Both the position numbers and the translations under genes were made by a program. Below the pieces are notes generated by a model. The model saw only the letters and a list, made by a program, of their open reading frames with translations. It was not told the DNA's origin and made no database searches. A stretch of 64,000 nucleotides of DNA from Rhabditoides inermis (Eukaryota > Nematoda > Chromadorea > Rhabditida > Rhabditidae). The stretch spans positions 135,001 through 199,000 of the forward strand of contig CAWZYM010000016.1 of assembly GCA_963966185.1 (NCBI GenBank). The letters run 5' to 3'. This document shows positions 11,130 to 21,744 of the stretch, piece after piece (positions within the stretch are counted from its first letter, which is position 1; each line of letters begins with the position of its first letter).

Positions 11130-11298
11130 GAGATGAACTTTGTCTTAACCCAATGCAGCAAAAGTACATCTATAAAACGTTTACAAATACTAACACAAAC
11201 CTGCGCATACTGAAATGTTATGTTGTTGTTGCTAACAAGTTACCACAACGACATGAACAAAGAATAATTCAGTAAAAAAACATAGGATAGGAGAGGGA

Positions 11299-11331
<33 letters not shown>

Positions 11332-11435
11332 GAAGAGAGAGAGAGAGAGATGTGCAGGTTTGTGTTTGTATTTGTAAACGTTTTATAGATGTACTTTTGC
11401 TGGATTGGGTTAAGACAAAGTTCATCTCTTTACGC
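11130..11435. mobile_element. GCGTAAAG-family MITE, right-arm mirror copy
   Basis: Mirror of 3,152-3,455. Inverted ends lie at about 11,125-11,215 and 11,352-11,437, with a GA tract between them. Confidence 0.7.
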
Positions 11436-12124
11436 GAATAATACCAGAATATACATAATCCATGTTAATCTACCGAACGAATCCTCATTTTATAGACATG
11501 ATCACTCGAACTGGATACCACAGTGCGCGTCGTGATGTTATTTCCAAGTTTTCTAGGAACAAACGCTCCGCCCCCTTGTCCACTTTTCGCACGCTATTCC
11601 ATTTGCTGATATCTGTGATCTGAGCTAGTCTAAATCCGAATGTAAGAAGAACGCACAACATGGTGATAATGCTTCCTCACATTCTACAAACCTTGCCGGG
11701 GTTATTATCCCTTTTTTCCTAAGAACAAACTACTCACTCACAAGCAGTCATTGATCACTGCGAAAAAACTTAGTGAAATAGCCTTTTTCTGATAAGGCGG
11801 GGGTGCGAAAAGCGGAGCGGTTCGGGAACCTTGACAGATCTGGCGGTTTTCCGTCGTCTCGAATTCATACAAGTGTCATACAAGTGTCAATTCATACAAG
11901 TGAGAGTCTGGAGATCTCCCACACGTCACCTCTTTTGCACTATCTGCGTCCCCACATTCCATACGTTTAAATTTGCCTTTATCTCCGCCAGTAATCACAT
12001 TAGAAACACTTTTCTCGATCAAATCATTACATGTACAAAAAGATGAGAATATATAGATGACATGATAGTATCAGATTTAAAGAATATAATTGATCATGGA
12101 TTAGAGACGAGTTGTTGGGAAATC

Positions 12125-14484
12125 TCAGAGTGGCCATATGTAGCAGAGAGGGGTCCTTTTTGGATCCGTAAACTTGGTGTTTGCAGGGGCTCCGGAGATG
12201 GTATAAGCGAACACCTGGCCACCTGAAATGTGTATTTCAATTACCGCTATCTTACCCACTTTACATAATGTTTCATGTGCACTCGATGTGTTTTTTTGCG
12301 GATGTATCAATGATGTCGTGGTAATCCTCTTGATACAACTGTCAACTCACTTTCGGAGCGTTGGTTGATGAACTCGTTCAAAGGAACGGTTGCCCCGCAG
12401 GCCTTCGATGCAGTGCAGAAGCCGATGCGAGTTCTCGGTCCAAAACGAGCCACAATTTGTCCGTCCAACGACAACGTGTTGACTGTATGAGAGACATTCA
12501 ATAATCACGACTTTCTATGCGTACACCTACTCATTCCACTTGAAACGGTCCGATTCGCTGAATGAAGTTCCCTCAGAGCCGTTCCACAAACGCTCGCATC
12601 TTCTTTCTTCGTCATCACTCGACCCACTTAATAATTATACATATATCAATCAATATTAAAAAAAATAAAAAAAGAAAGTATTCAGTATCAAATTGAATGA
12701 AGTTTAGACATGAAAAACTTGCCTGTTTGGTGGTAGTGGTCGAGGTGGTTTTCGGAGTGGTTGATGTAGTGGAGGGAGATGTTGAGGAGCTCATCAGGGT
12801 AGAAGTCGGGACAATGGTTGAGGTGGGAGACGTCGAGCTAGATGTGGTCGTTGTCGTGTGAGTAGTAGTCCTCTCTTCTCCAGTAGTCGTTGCCGACTCT
12901 GTGGTAGTCGTAGACTGTGCAAAGGTTGTACTGGCAACAGTCGATGGCGCGGACGACAAGGAGAGAGCGGAAGAAGTAGTCGTTGCTGGCTCAGCAGTCG
13001 AAGACGCGCTCGTCATCGTCATCTGAGTCGTCGTGGTCGACGCTGGTGCTGCAGTCGTCGTCTCCTGTTCTGTAGTCGTGGCGGGAGCCGATGACGTAGT
13101 CGTCGGAGTAGTTGCCGGTCGGTCTGAGGTTGTCTTGGCAGCAGAAGTAGTGGTGGGTGTTGTCTCCGTAGTTGTCTTCACGTTCTGAGGGGCAGCGATC
13201 GTCGTCTTCGGTACAGTCGTGGAGGAGGCGGAAGCCGGTGTCGCGGAGGTCGGAGCAGTGGTCGGAGCAGTGGTCGAAGCAGTGGTCGGAGCAGTGGTCG
13301 GAGCAGTAGTGCTCGTCGGTCTCTCGGTGGTTGTCTTCTCAGCAGTTGTAGTTGTCTGTGATGGATGAGAAGCTCCCGTCTTCTTGGGAGAGTTTTTGAA
13401 TGTGGACTTGGTCGCCAGCTTCTTTTTGCAGCGTGCGGTCTCCGCGGTGCATTTGGTTCTCTTGTACAGTTTGGGAGGGTTCGGGTCCGTCTTCATGTAG
13501 CTGGACGAGCTGTCTCCATTTGCGGCGCTCCAACCGAGCTGCTTGGCGATCTTCTTGCGACGCGCGTGTGCTTGCTCCAAGACGCGGTCCTTCTGCTGGG
13601 CGACCTTGGGCAGTGGGTACACCGAGTAGAACTTGCGAGGCACGCTCTTGTCTATGTTGTTAATAATAATAATAATAATGGTTTATCCATAGGCGCAGAC
13701 AAAACACAAAACACGAAATACAAACTGGTGCGGAATGTACAAAGGTTCAGTGTTTAGTCCCCGGATGGGTCCTTGGAGGGTATTGCTCCCTATAGCAAAG
13801 CCTCATCCGATGGGTAGCATCTTTCGAGAATCTTCTTCCTTCTTCCATATAGAGTATGCGGCCTTGATTCGTCTTCGAACGCGTGAGCCATATGGACCAC
13901 GTTGCCTCTAACGTCGAACGTTCTCGAACTTCTCTCGACCATTTGCATACTTGCTTACGGTTGATCCATTCGTCATTATCACGTTGCGAAATCCAAGAAA
14001 TCCGTGAGTTACCCACTAGTGCACTCCCAACAGGCTTATTCGGCTCCTCCTTATCGTCTCACAGTGAACGGCTCCGGACATCGATCGATAACAGTGACGT
14101 ACTTCTCTTCCGGTCGCGGGTGCCGCCGTCGCCCTTCAGTTCGATTTCGCTTTGCACCTTTTTTTCCTCCAATCGAGAATCCGCGCTTCGCCCTACTAGT
14201 GCACTCCCAACAGGCTTAATCGGCGTCGCCTTATCGTCTCACAGTGAACGGCCTCAATTCGAGAATCAGTTGATACTCCACAGAAACTCATCTCCGAGCG
14301 GCGGCGGCGGTGACTTTCATTGTCGTCGGGTGGTCATTCGAGGGAGCGCGGGAAGGGGCAACCGCTCGCGGGGACGGGAAAATGAGAAGTGACCCCAGAG
14401 CGGAACGAACGCTTTGAAGCGCGAGCATTGCTTAGCGACCGTCACCACCAGCCCTGTGCTCCAAGGATTCACCGGGTCTTCCGC
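12125..14484 (-). pseudogene. Right-arm copy of the T-rich secreted-protein gene, disrupted
   Basis: Reverse-complement counterpart of 690-2,462. Two changes break it. About 167 bp covering the exon that begins PPTLLELLDYGKY, and its acceptor, is missing near 12,685. As a result the Thr-rich frame runs on into former intron sequence and stops after FFLILIDICIIIKWVE. A 754-bp element has also inserted into the N-terminal part (13,662-14,415). The remaining exons (12,125-12,222, 12,351-12,482 and 12,531-12,626) match the left copy. A shorter transcript from internal starts cannot be excluded, but the complete protein is lost. Confidence 0.8.
13662..14415 (-). mobile_element. 754-bp insertion with (ATT)n tail, probable non-LTR retroposon fragment
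   Basis: It is present only in the right arm, between TATGTTGTT and GAAGCGCGAGC, which are contiguous in the left arm, so the insertion limits are well defined. On the minus strand it ends in (ATT)5-6, a 3' tail typical of LINE/SINE insertions. It has an 89-aa open frame at 13,747-14,016 with no recognised domain. It contains an internal direct repeat (CTAGTGCACTCCCAACAGGC at about 14,022 and 14,199). No clear target duplication longer than 2 bp is visible. Confidence 0.65.
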
Positions 14485-14779
14485 CTGAAAACAACATCTT
14501 AACATGTGTAATGCCACGAATGTTTTCTTACGGAAAGAATCATATATCATTCTCATCTAATCAGTTTCCTGCGAGCCATAACAAAAAGTCAACGGAAAAC
14601 CGTTGCGATACGCCGCGCTTTTCAAATCGAATCTTCGAAGTCGCGTCAAGTTTCATACTCAGATAATCAGATCTAGAATCTAGACAGTTTATCAAAAGGG
14701 ACGAGCCTTAACCCTTAAATCTAGGAATGGCAATGCCAGAAAAAACAGCGCTACTTCAGCTCGCTCTTTCTATATTGTT

Positions 14780-14930
14780 TAACCCCCTTCTCTCTCTTTT
14801 TCTCTCTCTCTTCCTCTCTTTATTCCTCTCTTTCTCTCTCTCTCCCCCCTCTCCTGTACTCCCCCTCCTTCTCTCTTTCTTTCTCTCTCTTCTCTCTCTC
14901 TCTCTATTTCTCTCTTTTAGGCTATCATAA
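14780..14930. repeat. CT-rich microsatellite (mirror of 235-400)
   Basis: A degenerate (CT)n/(CTTT)n tract in the right palindrome arm, corresponding to the GA tract at about 235-390. The arms differ in repeat length here. Confidence 0.8.
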
Positions 14931-15479
14931 ACATCTGGGTCTTAGTCTCAATTATCACCATAGACTACAACTACAGCTAAAACAAGAGCGTCCAATCAAA
15001 AATAAAAACCCGTATCCCACACCTCTAGTCCGAATTCATGCTACTATCGAATCAGTTTTTGAATAGTTAAAAAAGGTGCGGAGAGCTACGGAAACTCTTT
15101 TTTCATACGCCGTATTTTTCAAATCGAAAATCCATGTGACCATGTGTGATCCAGTTTCTGGGCGGAAATTAAAGGTTATATGTCCTGTATAACAAATGAA
15201 CAAAACGTAACAAAACCAATGAAACATTTGAAAGTTCGGGACAAAAATCTTTCTGATAGAAGCAACTAATTACCGTACTCTGTCAGACATAGTTAAACTA
15301 AGCAAACTGCGCGACTTTGGTGTCTTTCGATTTCACCTGATCATATCTACCTCTCTGCTGTCTCTTTCTTCCACTCCCTCTACTTTTCTCTGTTCCTGTT
15401 CTCTTTCCCCATTTTTCTCTTGCTTTTTCTCACACACAATCACGCATACAAAACATTCTAATTCGCCCTCTGCCCCCTT

Positions 15480-15480
15480 T

Positions 15481-15531
<51 letters not shown>

Positions 15532-15535
15532 TACT
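15480..15535. repeat. (CT)n microsatellite
   Basis: Nearly pure (CT)n of about 45 bp. A further CT/CTTT tract lies at 15,970-16,035. Confidence 0.9.
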
Positions 15536-15702
15536 CTGTACCCAAGTAAACCCGCGCCCTACGTCCCTTTATCTCTTTCACTTCCTCCCTTTACCAACAT
15601 CTCCTTCCCTTCCTAAAGTGGACAAAAATCCCAAATGATTGACTGAATTCTACACGAGTTATGATTCGCAGGCAGGCTGACTGTAGCGAAAGATTCATAG
15701 CA

Positions 15703-15772
15703 AAACTCGTCAGCGGATCCGAACCCGCAACCAATGAATGCCAGGCGGAACTTAAACCAGTAGCGCCATAGC
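15703..15772 (-). mobile_element. tRNA-like SINE head outside the palindrome
   Basis: On the minus strand TGGCGCTACTGG resembles an A box, and TTGCGGGTTCGGATCCGC provides a B box whose T stem (GCGG/CCGC) pairs well. Acceptor-stem pairing is not evident. It is probably a diverged tRNA-derived SINE rather than a tRNA gene. Confidence 0.45.
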
Positions 15773-16057
15773 AATGTCTGCTGGCTGCTAATTCTGAGCG
15801 ACCTCACTGCGTTAATGGAAAAGAAATGACGGTCATTTCTTATAAATTTCTGGTGAAACCTAAGCTCGCGAAAACATGAAAGCTCTTACACACTCTCTCT
15901 CTCCTTCCTCATCTTTACCCAAGTAAACGCGCGCCTCGCCTCTCCATCTCCCCTCCCTATCCCCCTTTCTATCCCTCTCTCTCTCTCTCTCTCTCTCTTT
16001 TCTCTTTCTCTTTCTCTTTCTCTCTCTCTTTCTCTCCCGCTTCCTCCCCTTGGGTAC

Positions 16058-16354
16058 CTGGCATAGGCTGGTAGGAGGAAGAGTGGAGCTGTACATCTTG
16101 AGGCAGGTCTTCGGCTGGGCTGCCATGTCGACAGCCTTGATTTCGTAGTCGAACTCATCTACACGCGGGGAGTCGACATTGCAGGATCCGGACCTGAAAA
16201 AAAATTCATCAATTACTACAGTAGACTTGTAGACAACTCACACATTATGGGCTATCCTGTGAGTGATGGGCAGGGTGGCCAAGTCCAAGTGCATGAAGCA
16301 CTGGAAGACTTGGCACACAGCCAAGAGACAGAACTCTCCCGGCGGGACGACCAT
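16058..16354 (-). CDS. Unrecognised secreted-protein fragment (two exons, no 3' end found)
   Basis: Exons 16,242-16,354 and 16,058-16,193 join in phase with good GT/AG sites. They give a Met start, a hydrophobic stretch (EFCLLAVCQVFQCFMHLDL) and then a cysteine-containing segment (SGSCNVDS, KTCLKMYSS, TSLCQ). The next donor at 16,057 is good, but I cannot find the following exon in the CT-rich sequence beyond. It is not detectably similar to the two paralogues at 17.9-20.3 kb, despite the shared strand. Confidence 0.45.
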
Positions 16355-17267
16355 TGGCGAGTGACTGGAGAGGAGGCCGGGCGGCCTTTCCCTCTGCGAG
16401 CCTCGCCCCGCCCTACCAACCGAGTGTCTCCCAGGCGACTGCCACTCAGAAACGAGTAACTCAAATGGAAGTAGTACTTAACTGCTACTGCTTAACTGCT
16501 TGCGTGTGAAGTGTACTGTAGTATGAGAAATGCAATCTCTCTCCCTCCACCCTCTCTCTCTCTCTCTCTTCTCTTTCTCTCTTCATCCGCTCTCTAACGT
16601 GCACAGTACGGAATACTCCTCTTCTCCGTCTAGCGTTCTTCAAGGGTAAAGGTCATTTCAGAAACGCACTAATTGTTTCGAATAACAAAGAAGAAAGAAG
16701 GGCGCGTGATTAAAAAAAGGGGTAGTTTAGTGCCTCGTCATAGGGAGGTCTTCCCACTGTCGGCTGGTGGCAGCTGGTAACTTCGCGGCTTACATTAAAG
16801 CACGTCTATTGAGAACACTTGGATAACGATCTCAATCACGGTTTTATTACAAGAACGCGATTCTTATCTCTTTTGTGGATACGCGTATATACTTGGGCAT
16901 TTTGTCTACACTATTCAAAGAGTGACCGACAAATTTCGAAAATGGATTAAAAAAAACAATCGACGATGAGTACAACTGTGAATGAAACAGCACTACTTTT
17001 GGAGAACAAGTAACCTGTAATAAGAATAAACTCATGCTATTGTGTTCTATGAAGTAAGTTCCCATCTGTTCACTTCATTGCATTGTTTGTTTCTATGTAT
17101 TCATCCCTATTTGATGTGTTCTCGTGACATTTCACGCGTATGTTTCCATGAGATACGACCGACGCACACCATTATGCATGATGCTTCTGAAATGGACTCT
17201 TTCTGAATAATGGCCCGCCAACAATCCACGCACAACACAAAAAGAGGCCATCAATGCGGGGTACTCG

Positions 17268-17415
17268 CCTCATCCTTCGGACGCATAAACCAATGACCAC
17301 CTACCGTATACCATACTCTACATCCTTCGGATGCATTCAAGGACCACCTACAGTATACTATACTCAATAGACTCCGGATGCATACATCAAGGACCACCTA
17401 CCGTACACCATATGT
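17268..17415. repeat. Three-copy minisatellite, about 60-bp unit
   Basis: The phrase CATCCTTCGGACGCAT followed by GACCACCTACCGTATACCAT is repeated three times with substitutions. Confidence 0.75.
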
Positions 17416-17547
17416 ATCTGACAACGCAGTATTCACATTCATGTCAGTCACTATACAGTACATAGCTATCTTTCTACTGCTCTCCATATCAACTGTAGTG
17501 ATAACGCTGTAAGTAATTGAGCTAGATTTTTTCAAGTTCTATCCCTA

Positions 17548-17588
<41 letters not shown>

Positions 17589-17881
17589 ACTTCTATCCAT
17601 CTGACTTGTGTCTCCCCTGTGTTTTGCGCTGTCATACTTATTTTCGTTTCTTCTCTCTTGCTCTCACTCAGTCCAAATACAAGTAAGCAACTGATAATGT
17701 ACGGAGATCACGACATACACATACACACAAATACAAAGACAGATAGTATATCTATTCCATCTGGCATGAGAAGGTGTATACGTAATCCTACAATTAGGAC
17801 GGTTCTATGACAATACACTAGAATAAAATCGCTTGTTGTCGAGTATTCCTTGTGTCGGAGTGAAAGGATTGTGCGAACGGC

Positions 17882-18136
17882 TTATGTGCCTTCGATCAGA
17901 GAGAAGGTGTTCACGTCGACCGTCCTACAATTACAGGGTGATTACATGATAACATTACAACAGTGATAAACGAAAAGACTACACACTCACTTCTGATAGT
18001 CCCTGCATTCACATTTCTCGCGGAACTGCGCCTGATTTGGTGAGCGACAGACAAAAGAAAGAGAATGTAGATCAGTCAGAGTAACTTTCAAGTTGCCAAA
18101 CTGCAAAGAAACGTATTCCTCTCTCTCCCCTCTCTA

Positions 18137-18181
<45 letters not shown>

Positions 18182-18587
18182 GTCTTGGTTATAAGTACTT
18201 CTGACTCACCCCAATATCCAGTCCATCTATTCCATCGGGCTTGATCACAACTATCTCGCGAGTAGTTTGGAATCCGATATAGTTTCTCTCCATGTTGATT
18301 CCGCGGAAAATACGTAACATTAGTACATTCACAATCACAAGACTAATTAATAATAACGACTCACTCTGTTCCTACGAAGGCCACTTCAATGTGTTCTCCC
18401 TTTTCCACTTGACAGGTGAGACTAAAATGTAAAGGAGGAGGAACTGAGAGAGGGGGGAGAGGGAGAGGGAGAGAGAGGGAGGGAGCGAGAGACAGAGAGA
18501 GCGAGAGAGAGAGATGGAGAGAGGGAGAGGGAGAAAGGGGGGAGAATGAGGGAGAGCAAGAGCGAGCGAGAGAGAGAGAGAGAGAGG

Positions 18588-18641
<54 letters not shown>

Positions 18642-18846
18642 GAGAGAGGGAGAGAGAGGTGAGACGCGCGATTATTTGGATAAGAATTAGAAAGGAGAGG
18701 GAAGGTGGGGAGAGAGAGGGGGGGGGTGGTAGAGAATGAGAGAGGAGACGAAGCGAAAGGAGTGAGTAGAGAAAGCTGTGACGTAGTGGCATCTACAGTA
18801 TGCATTGAGCAGTGGGAAGCTACCGTAGCCGAGTGGGGGAGCGCTC

Positions 18847-18911
<65 letters not shown>

Positions 18912-19243
18912 TGAGATGAGAGCGAGAAATGGAGAGAGCATGAGGGGGAAGAGTTTGAACTCACGTGAATGTGATTTCGTTTTGCTGACCGAGAGGCGCG
19001 ACCGCATGAAAGAAGAGTAGATCAGAGAGAGTGGGGGCTGGATGATAGGACAATATTGATAGAGATGTGCAACTCACATTTGGAGACTGTGAGTTGGGTG
19101 GGATCCACAGAATGCCACTTCACATCTACTCCTTCGGAAATCGTGAGAAAGAGATCGAAGAAGACCTCGCTACCGTTTGTCTGCCACACTCCCGTTGTGA
19201 CAGCGAAAGAAGTAGGGAGAAAGAGGAGAGACACGAGATTCAT
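17882..19243 (-). CDS. Small secreted protein B (181 aa), paralogue of the gene at 19.5-20.3 kb
   Basis: Exons in reading order are 19,243-19,078, 19,037-18,965, 18,421-18,365, 18,306-18,210, 18,100-17,991 and 17,924-17,882, ending in TAA. All phases fit, giving 182 codons with the stop. The start has a signal-peptide-like core (MNLVSLLFLPTSFAVTTG). It shares intron positions and residues with its neighbour (GVW..N near the start, SPTL/SPTV after intron 1, ETRKEIV/TTREIVV). Exon 5 has three extra cysteines (VCRS, KCECRDY). The acceptor before exon 4 lacks AG: the sequence reads TTTTCCGCGG where the paralogue has TTTTCAGCGCGG. That is a splice-site mutation or a sequence error. Intron 2 is 543 bp of GA repeats containing one inverted unit of the 22-kb satellite. 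The function is unknown. Confidence 0.7.
18430..18740. repeat. GA-rich microsatellite inside an intron
   Basis: A (GA)n tract with variable interruptions; a second pure tract lies at 18,850-18,912. Arg/Glu or Leu/Ser open frames over it are composition artefacts. Confidence 0.9.
18774..18850 (-). repeat. Single inverted unit of the 155-bp satellite found at 21.9-23.3 kb
   Basis: GTGACGTAGTGGCATCTACA to GTAGCCGAGTGGGGGAGCG is the reverse complement of the conserved half of the tandem unit at 21,866-23,340. It lies in intron 2 of the secreted-protein gene, flanked by GA tracts. Confidence 0.8.
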
Positions 19244-19541
19244 TTCTAACCTCAATTCAATGGATTAGTGATAACAGACGTAGCTGCGATGGACAATACA
19301 CTATCGCGCGAGGAAAGGGCAAATGATAGAAATGGAATAAAGCAACGAACGAGAGACGTGCGCCACGGTAGCTAGGGCGACTGGCTCACATTCCCTTGTC
19401 CACTCGCCCCCTCACTTCACTCTTGGAAGACATCACACCTTTTCAAGTTTATTTCAAAGTTATGAATTTAGAGAGTACGCAATCTTATCGTTTATCATTT
19501 AACGTGGTCTATCGAGATTGGGAGTAGAGTGAAAGAAGTGC

Positions 19542-19984
19542 TCAGTCCGAGCTCGCAGTTCCAAGCAGCACGAAGTTGCTGATATCGTCAGACCTGAAAC
19601 GGATTCACATGCAAAACTGTGTGATATACATAGAAATATATAAACGTATCGTACCAGTCTTGTGGAATCGTACCAGTCTTGTCCCATCTGAATAGAAATC
19701 CTTTCTCTCTCTCTCTCTCCTCTCTCTCCCTCCCCTCTCTCTCTCTTTATCGCTCTCGTCCTCTCTCTACCGTGATGTGAAGTTCCTCAGTTTCAAGGGG
19801 GGCAATGATGACGATTTCCTTCCTTGTCTCCAACGAGAAATACTCCATTTCCCGATCCGCGCTGAAAACAGATATGCAGGTCCGCTAATCACAAAACAAT
19901 CAACGCCTTCAGCTCACCTAAAGGAGAATCCAATCTCAAGGTTGTGGTCTTCATTTTTGCAAGACGCGCTGGAAAAAAGGTTTG

Positions 19985-20044
<60 letters not shown>

Positions 20045-20336
20045 CTCACATCATTCCGATAAAGGACTGTTCTCCAAGGCTTGCATTCACTGAGAGTTGG
20101 TGTAGAGTAGGGACAGTGGGTGCTGTTATGAACAATATTAGCTGAATACAAACATGTGTGGCCTCACACTGGCTGAGTGACAGGACGACCGGTGGTACTC
20201 CGAACGTCTCGACGCTGACTCGTGCCCCAAACGAGAGAAGCACACTGAATGAGGCCTCCGTCTCATTCGGTTTCCATGCGCCTTCCAGGGCGGAAGTGAG
20301 ACACACTGTTGGCAGTAAAAGGAAGAGGTGGCGCAT
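19542..20336 (-). CDS. Small secreted protein A (149 aa)
   Basis: Exons in reading order are 20,336-20,168, 20,122-20,050, 19,968-19,918, 19,861-19,771, 19,687-19,674 and 19,593-19,542 (TGA). The lengths sum to exactly 150 codons. The second exon is 73 bp in both paralogues, supporting the model. The protein starts MRHLFLLLPTVCLTSA, a clear signal peptide, with an N-glycosylation motif (NET) soon after, and ends VLLGTASSD. Only one cysteine remains after the signal. The 14-bp fifth exon is the weakest call; a second donor 20 bp away arises from a duplicated GTACCAGTCTTGT. No domain is recognised. The tandem arrangement with gene B implies local duplication. Confidence 0.7.
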
Positions 20337-20339
20337 CTA

Positions 20340-20930
20340 GAGAAAAGCTTCGAAAACAAACAAAATTCAACACGCAATAACTATAAAGAAATGGCAGAAA
20401 AGACTAGGGGAGAGGGAGACATGAAAATGAGAGGAGGAGGGCATTGCTGTAGCCAGGGATACTGACTATTGATGACCAAAGCGAGCACATTTAAAGGGAA
20501 CGCGGATCAAATGCCAATGACCATTACAAGGTAACTAGTATCAGTATTAAAAATACGAAAAAATAGAAGAATTTGATGTATTCGTGTATTGATGCATACT
20601 CTTTCGTTTCTAAGATCTGAGTATGACCTTATTGCTCAAACACACAGTTATAGCAGACTGGCGCCATACTGCTGTATACCAACACATAATTGCACTTTCT
20701 AGCGCACCTATTTTCTTTGAGAAGAGCTACAAGGCTAAATATTTGAGTGACGCTGATGTGTTTATTATATCCTCACCAACTCACATTTCAAGTGTCATCA
20801 ATCGATGATTGTTAGAGAAGGTCAGCATTTTGTAACAAATACTCAATCCGTGACAATGGTATTCTCACTTCTTATGCGTCTAATTTTTGCAGTATAGAAG
20901 CGTTGGACGGTAGACTATTCGTGGTGGGAC
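20340..20930. other. Intergenic, nothing recognised
   Basis: A/T-leaning sequence with no supported exon and no clear repeat structure. Confidence 0.4.
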
Positions 20931-20934
20931 CAAT

Positions 20935-21215
20935 TTTAAAATCAAGTTTTCGTCTGCATCCTTGGCAGTGGCAGATTCGAAAGTAACGCAGATCGCGAAA
21001 CGACGTCTTCGACAGATTCGAAAGTAACGCAGATCGCGAAACGACGTCTTAGAGAGTTTCATCGTCTTCGAGGATTCCTGTCCAGTCTCATGTCTTAGAT
21101 GTAGATAGTAGCGAATCGAATACAAGACCGTTCAGTGTCCTCCGCCGAACAGCATTGTTCAGGGTAGCAGAAGTAAGCAAGCGATCGCGCACCGGCAGAG
21201 AAATGAATTGATAAA
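20935..21215 (+). repeat. Dispersed-repeat fragment related to the 420-bp element at 50.2 kb
   Basis: From GAGAGTTTCATCGTCTTCGA to the cluster CATTGTTCAGGG and CGATCGCGCACCGGCAGAGA, this matches 50,455-50,635 closely. The preceding part contains CAGATTCGAAAGTAACGCAG twice in tandem (about 20,970 and 21,011). It shares GTCTGCATCC(T/C)(C/T)GGCAGTGGC with 6,280-6,310 and its mirror. Confidence 0.7.
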
Positions 21216-21744
21216 ATATGTTTGTTTGTCCAGAAAAAAACTGTTATATGAAAGAATGAACCAGTTCGAAACCATTCATGTGCTTGAGAACTAGTAAGAA
21301 CTAGTTCTTCTGCTCAAACGTCATTTCAGTCAACTCGAGTACATGATACTTCGAGAGTCTGTCTCTCTCAGAGTCAGAGAATCCCTTGGAGCCTGTATGG
21401 TGTATGGCCTCGGTGCAACGGCGTGTTTGTGCATCAAATTTATACATTTACAATATCATTACCAGTTTTGTCTGTTTCTTGTATTCGGTCGAAATCGAGA
21501 CATGTGTTCATAGTTGCTTGGAAACACTTGCGTCTTTCCCCCAAATCCCCGGTTTTATGGAATGAAATCATGGAAACAGGCAATCGGGGCATGGTTACAG
21601 GGGGCGGTGTGTGGATACGGGCCTCATCCGGCCTCATTCTGCCTTCCATGCTCCATCCGAGCGGCTGCCAAACAACCATATGCTCTTCTCGCGTACATGA
21701 TTACTAGTAATCTGAATACTCTTTGCAGTATTCAACCCGGAAGT

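Larger units (their letters stand above)
1..15150. repeat. Giant inverted repeat (palindrome), arms about 7.1 kb or more, spacer about 270 bp
   Basis: The sequence from the left edge reappears as its reverse complement up to about 15,150. Mirror positions sum to 14,608 for the inner arms (for example 4,456 pairs with 10,152 and 5,765 with 8,843). The sum is 14,587 beyond a CT tract that is 21 bp shorter in the right arm, 14,420 beyond a 167-bp deletion and 15,174 beyond a 754-bp insertion. The inner arms look almost identical; the outermost few hundred bases are clearly more diverged. The spacer is about 7,134-7,403. The left arm runs off the window, so the full length is unknown. It could be a real palindrome or two haplotypes joined head to head by the assembler; the arm-specific indels rule out a simple fold-back read. 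Confidence 0.95.

Noticed and set aside
13747..14016. 89-aa frame inside the 754-bp insertion as a host gene
   Set aside because: It lies wholly inside a retroposon-like insertion with an ATT tail and shows no recognised domain; possibly a LINE 3' remnant.
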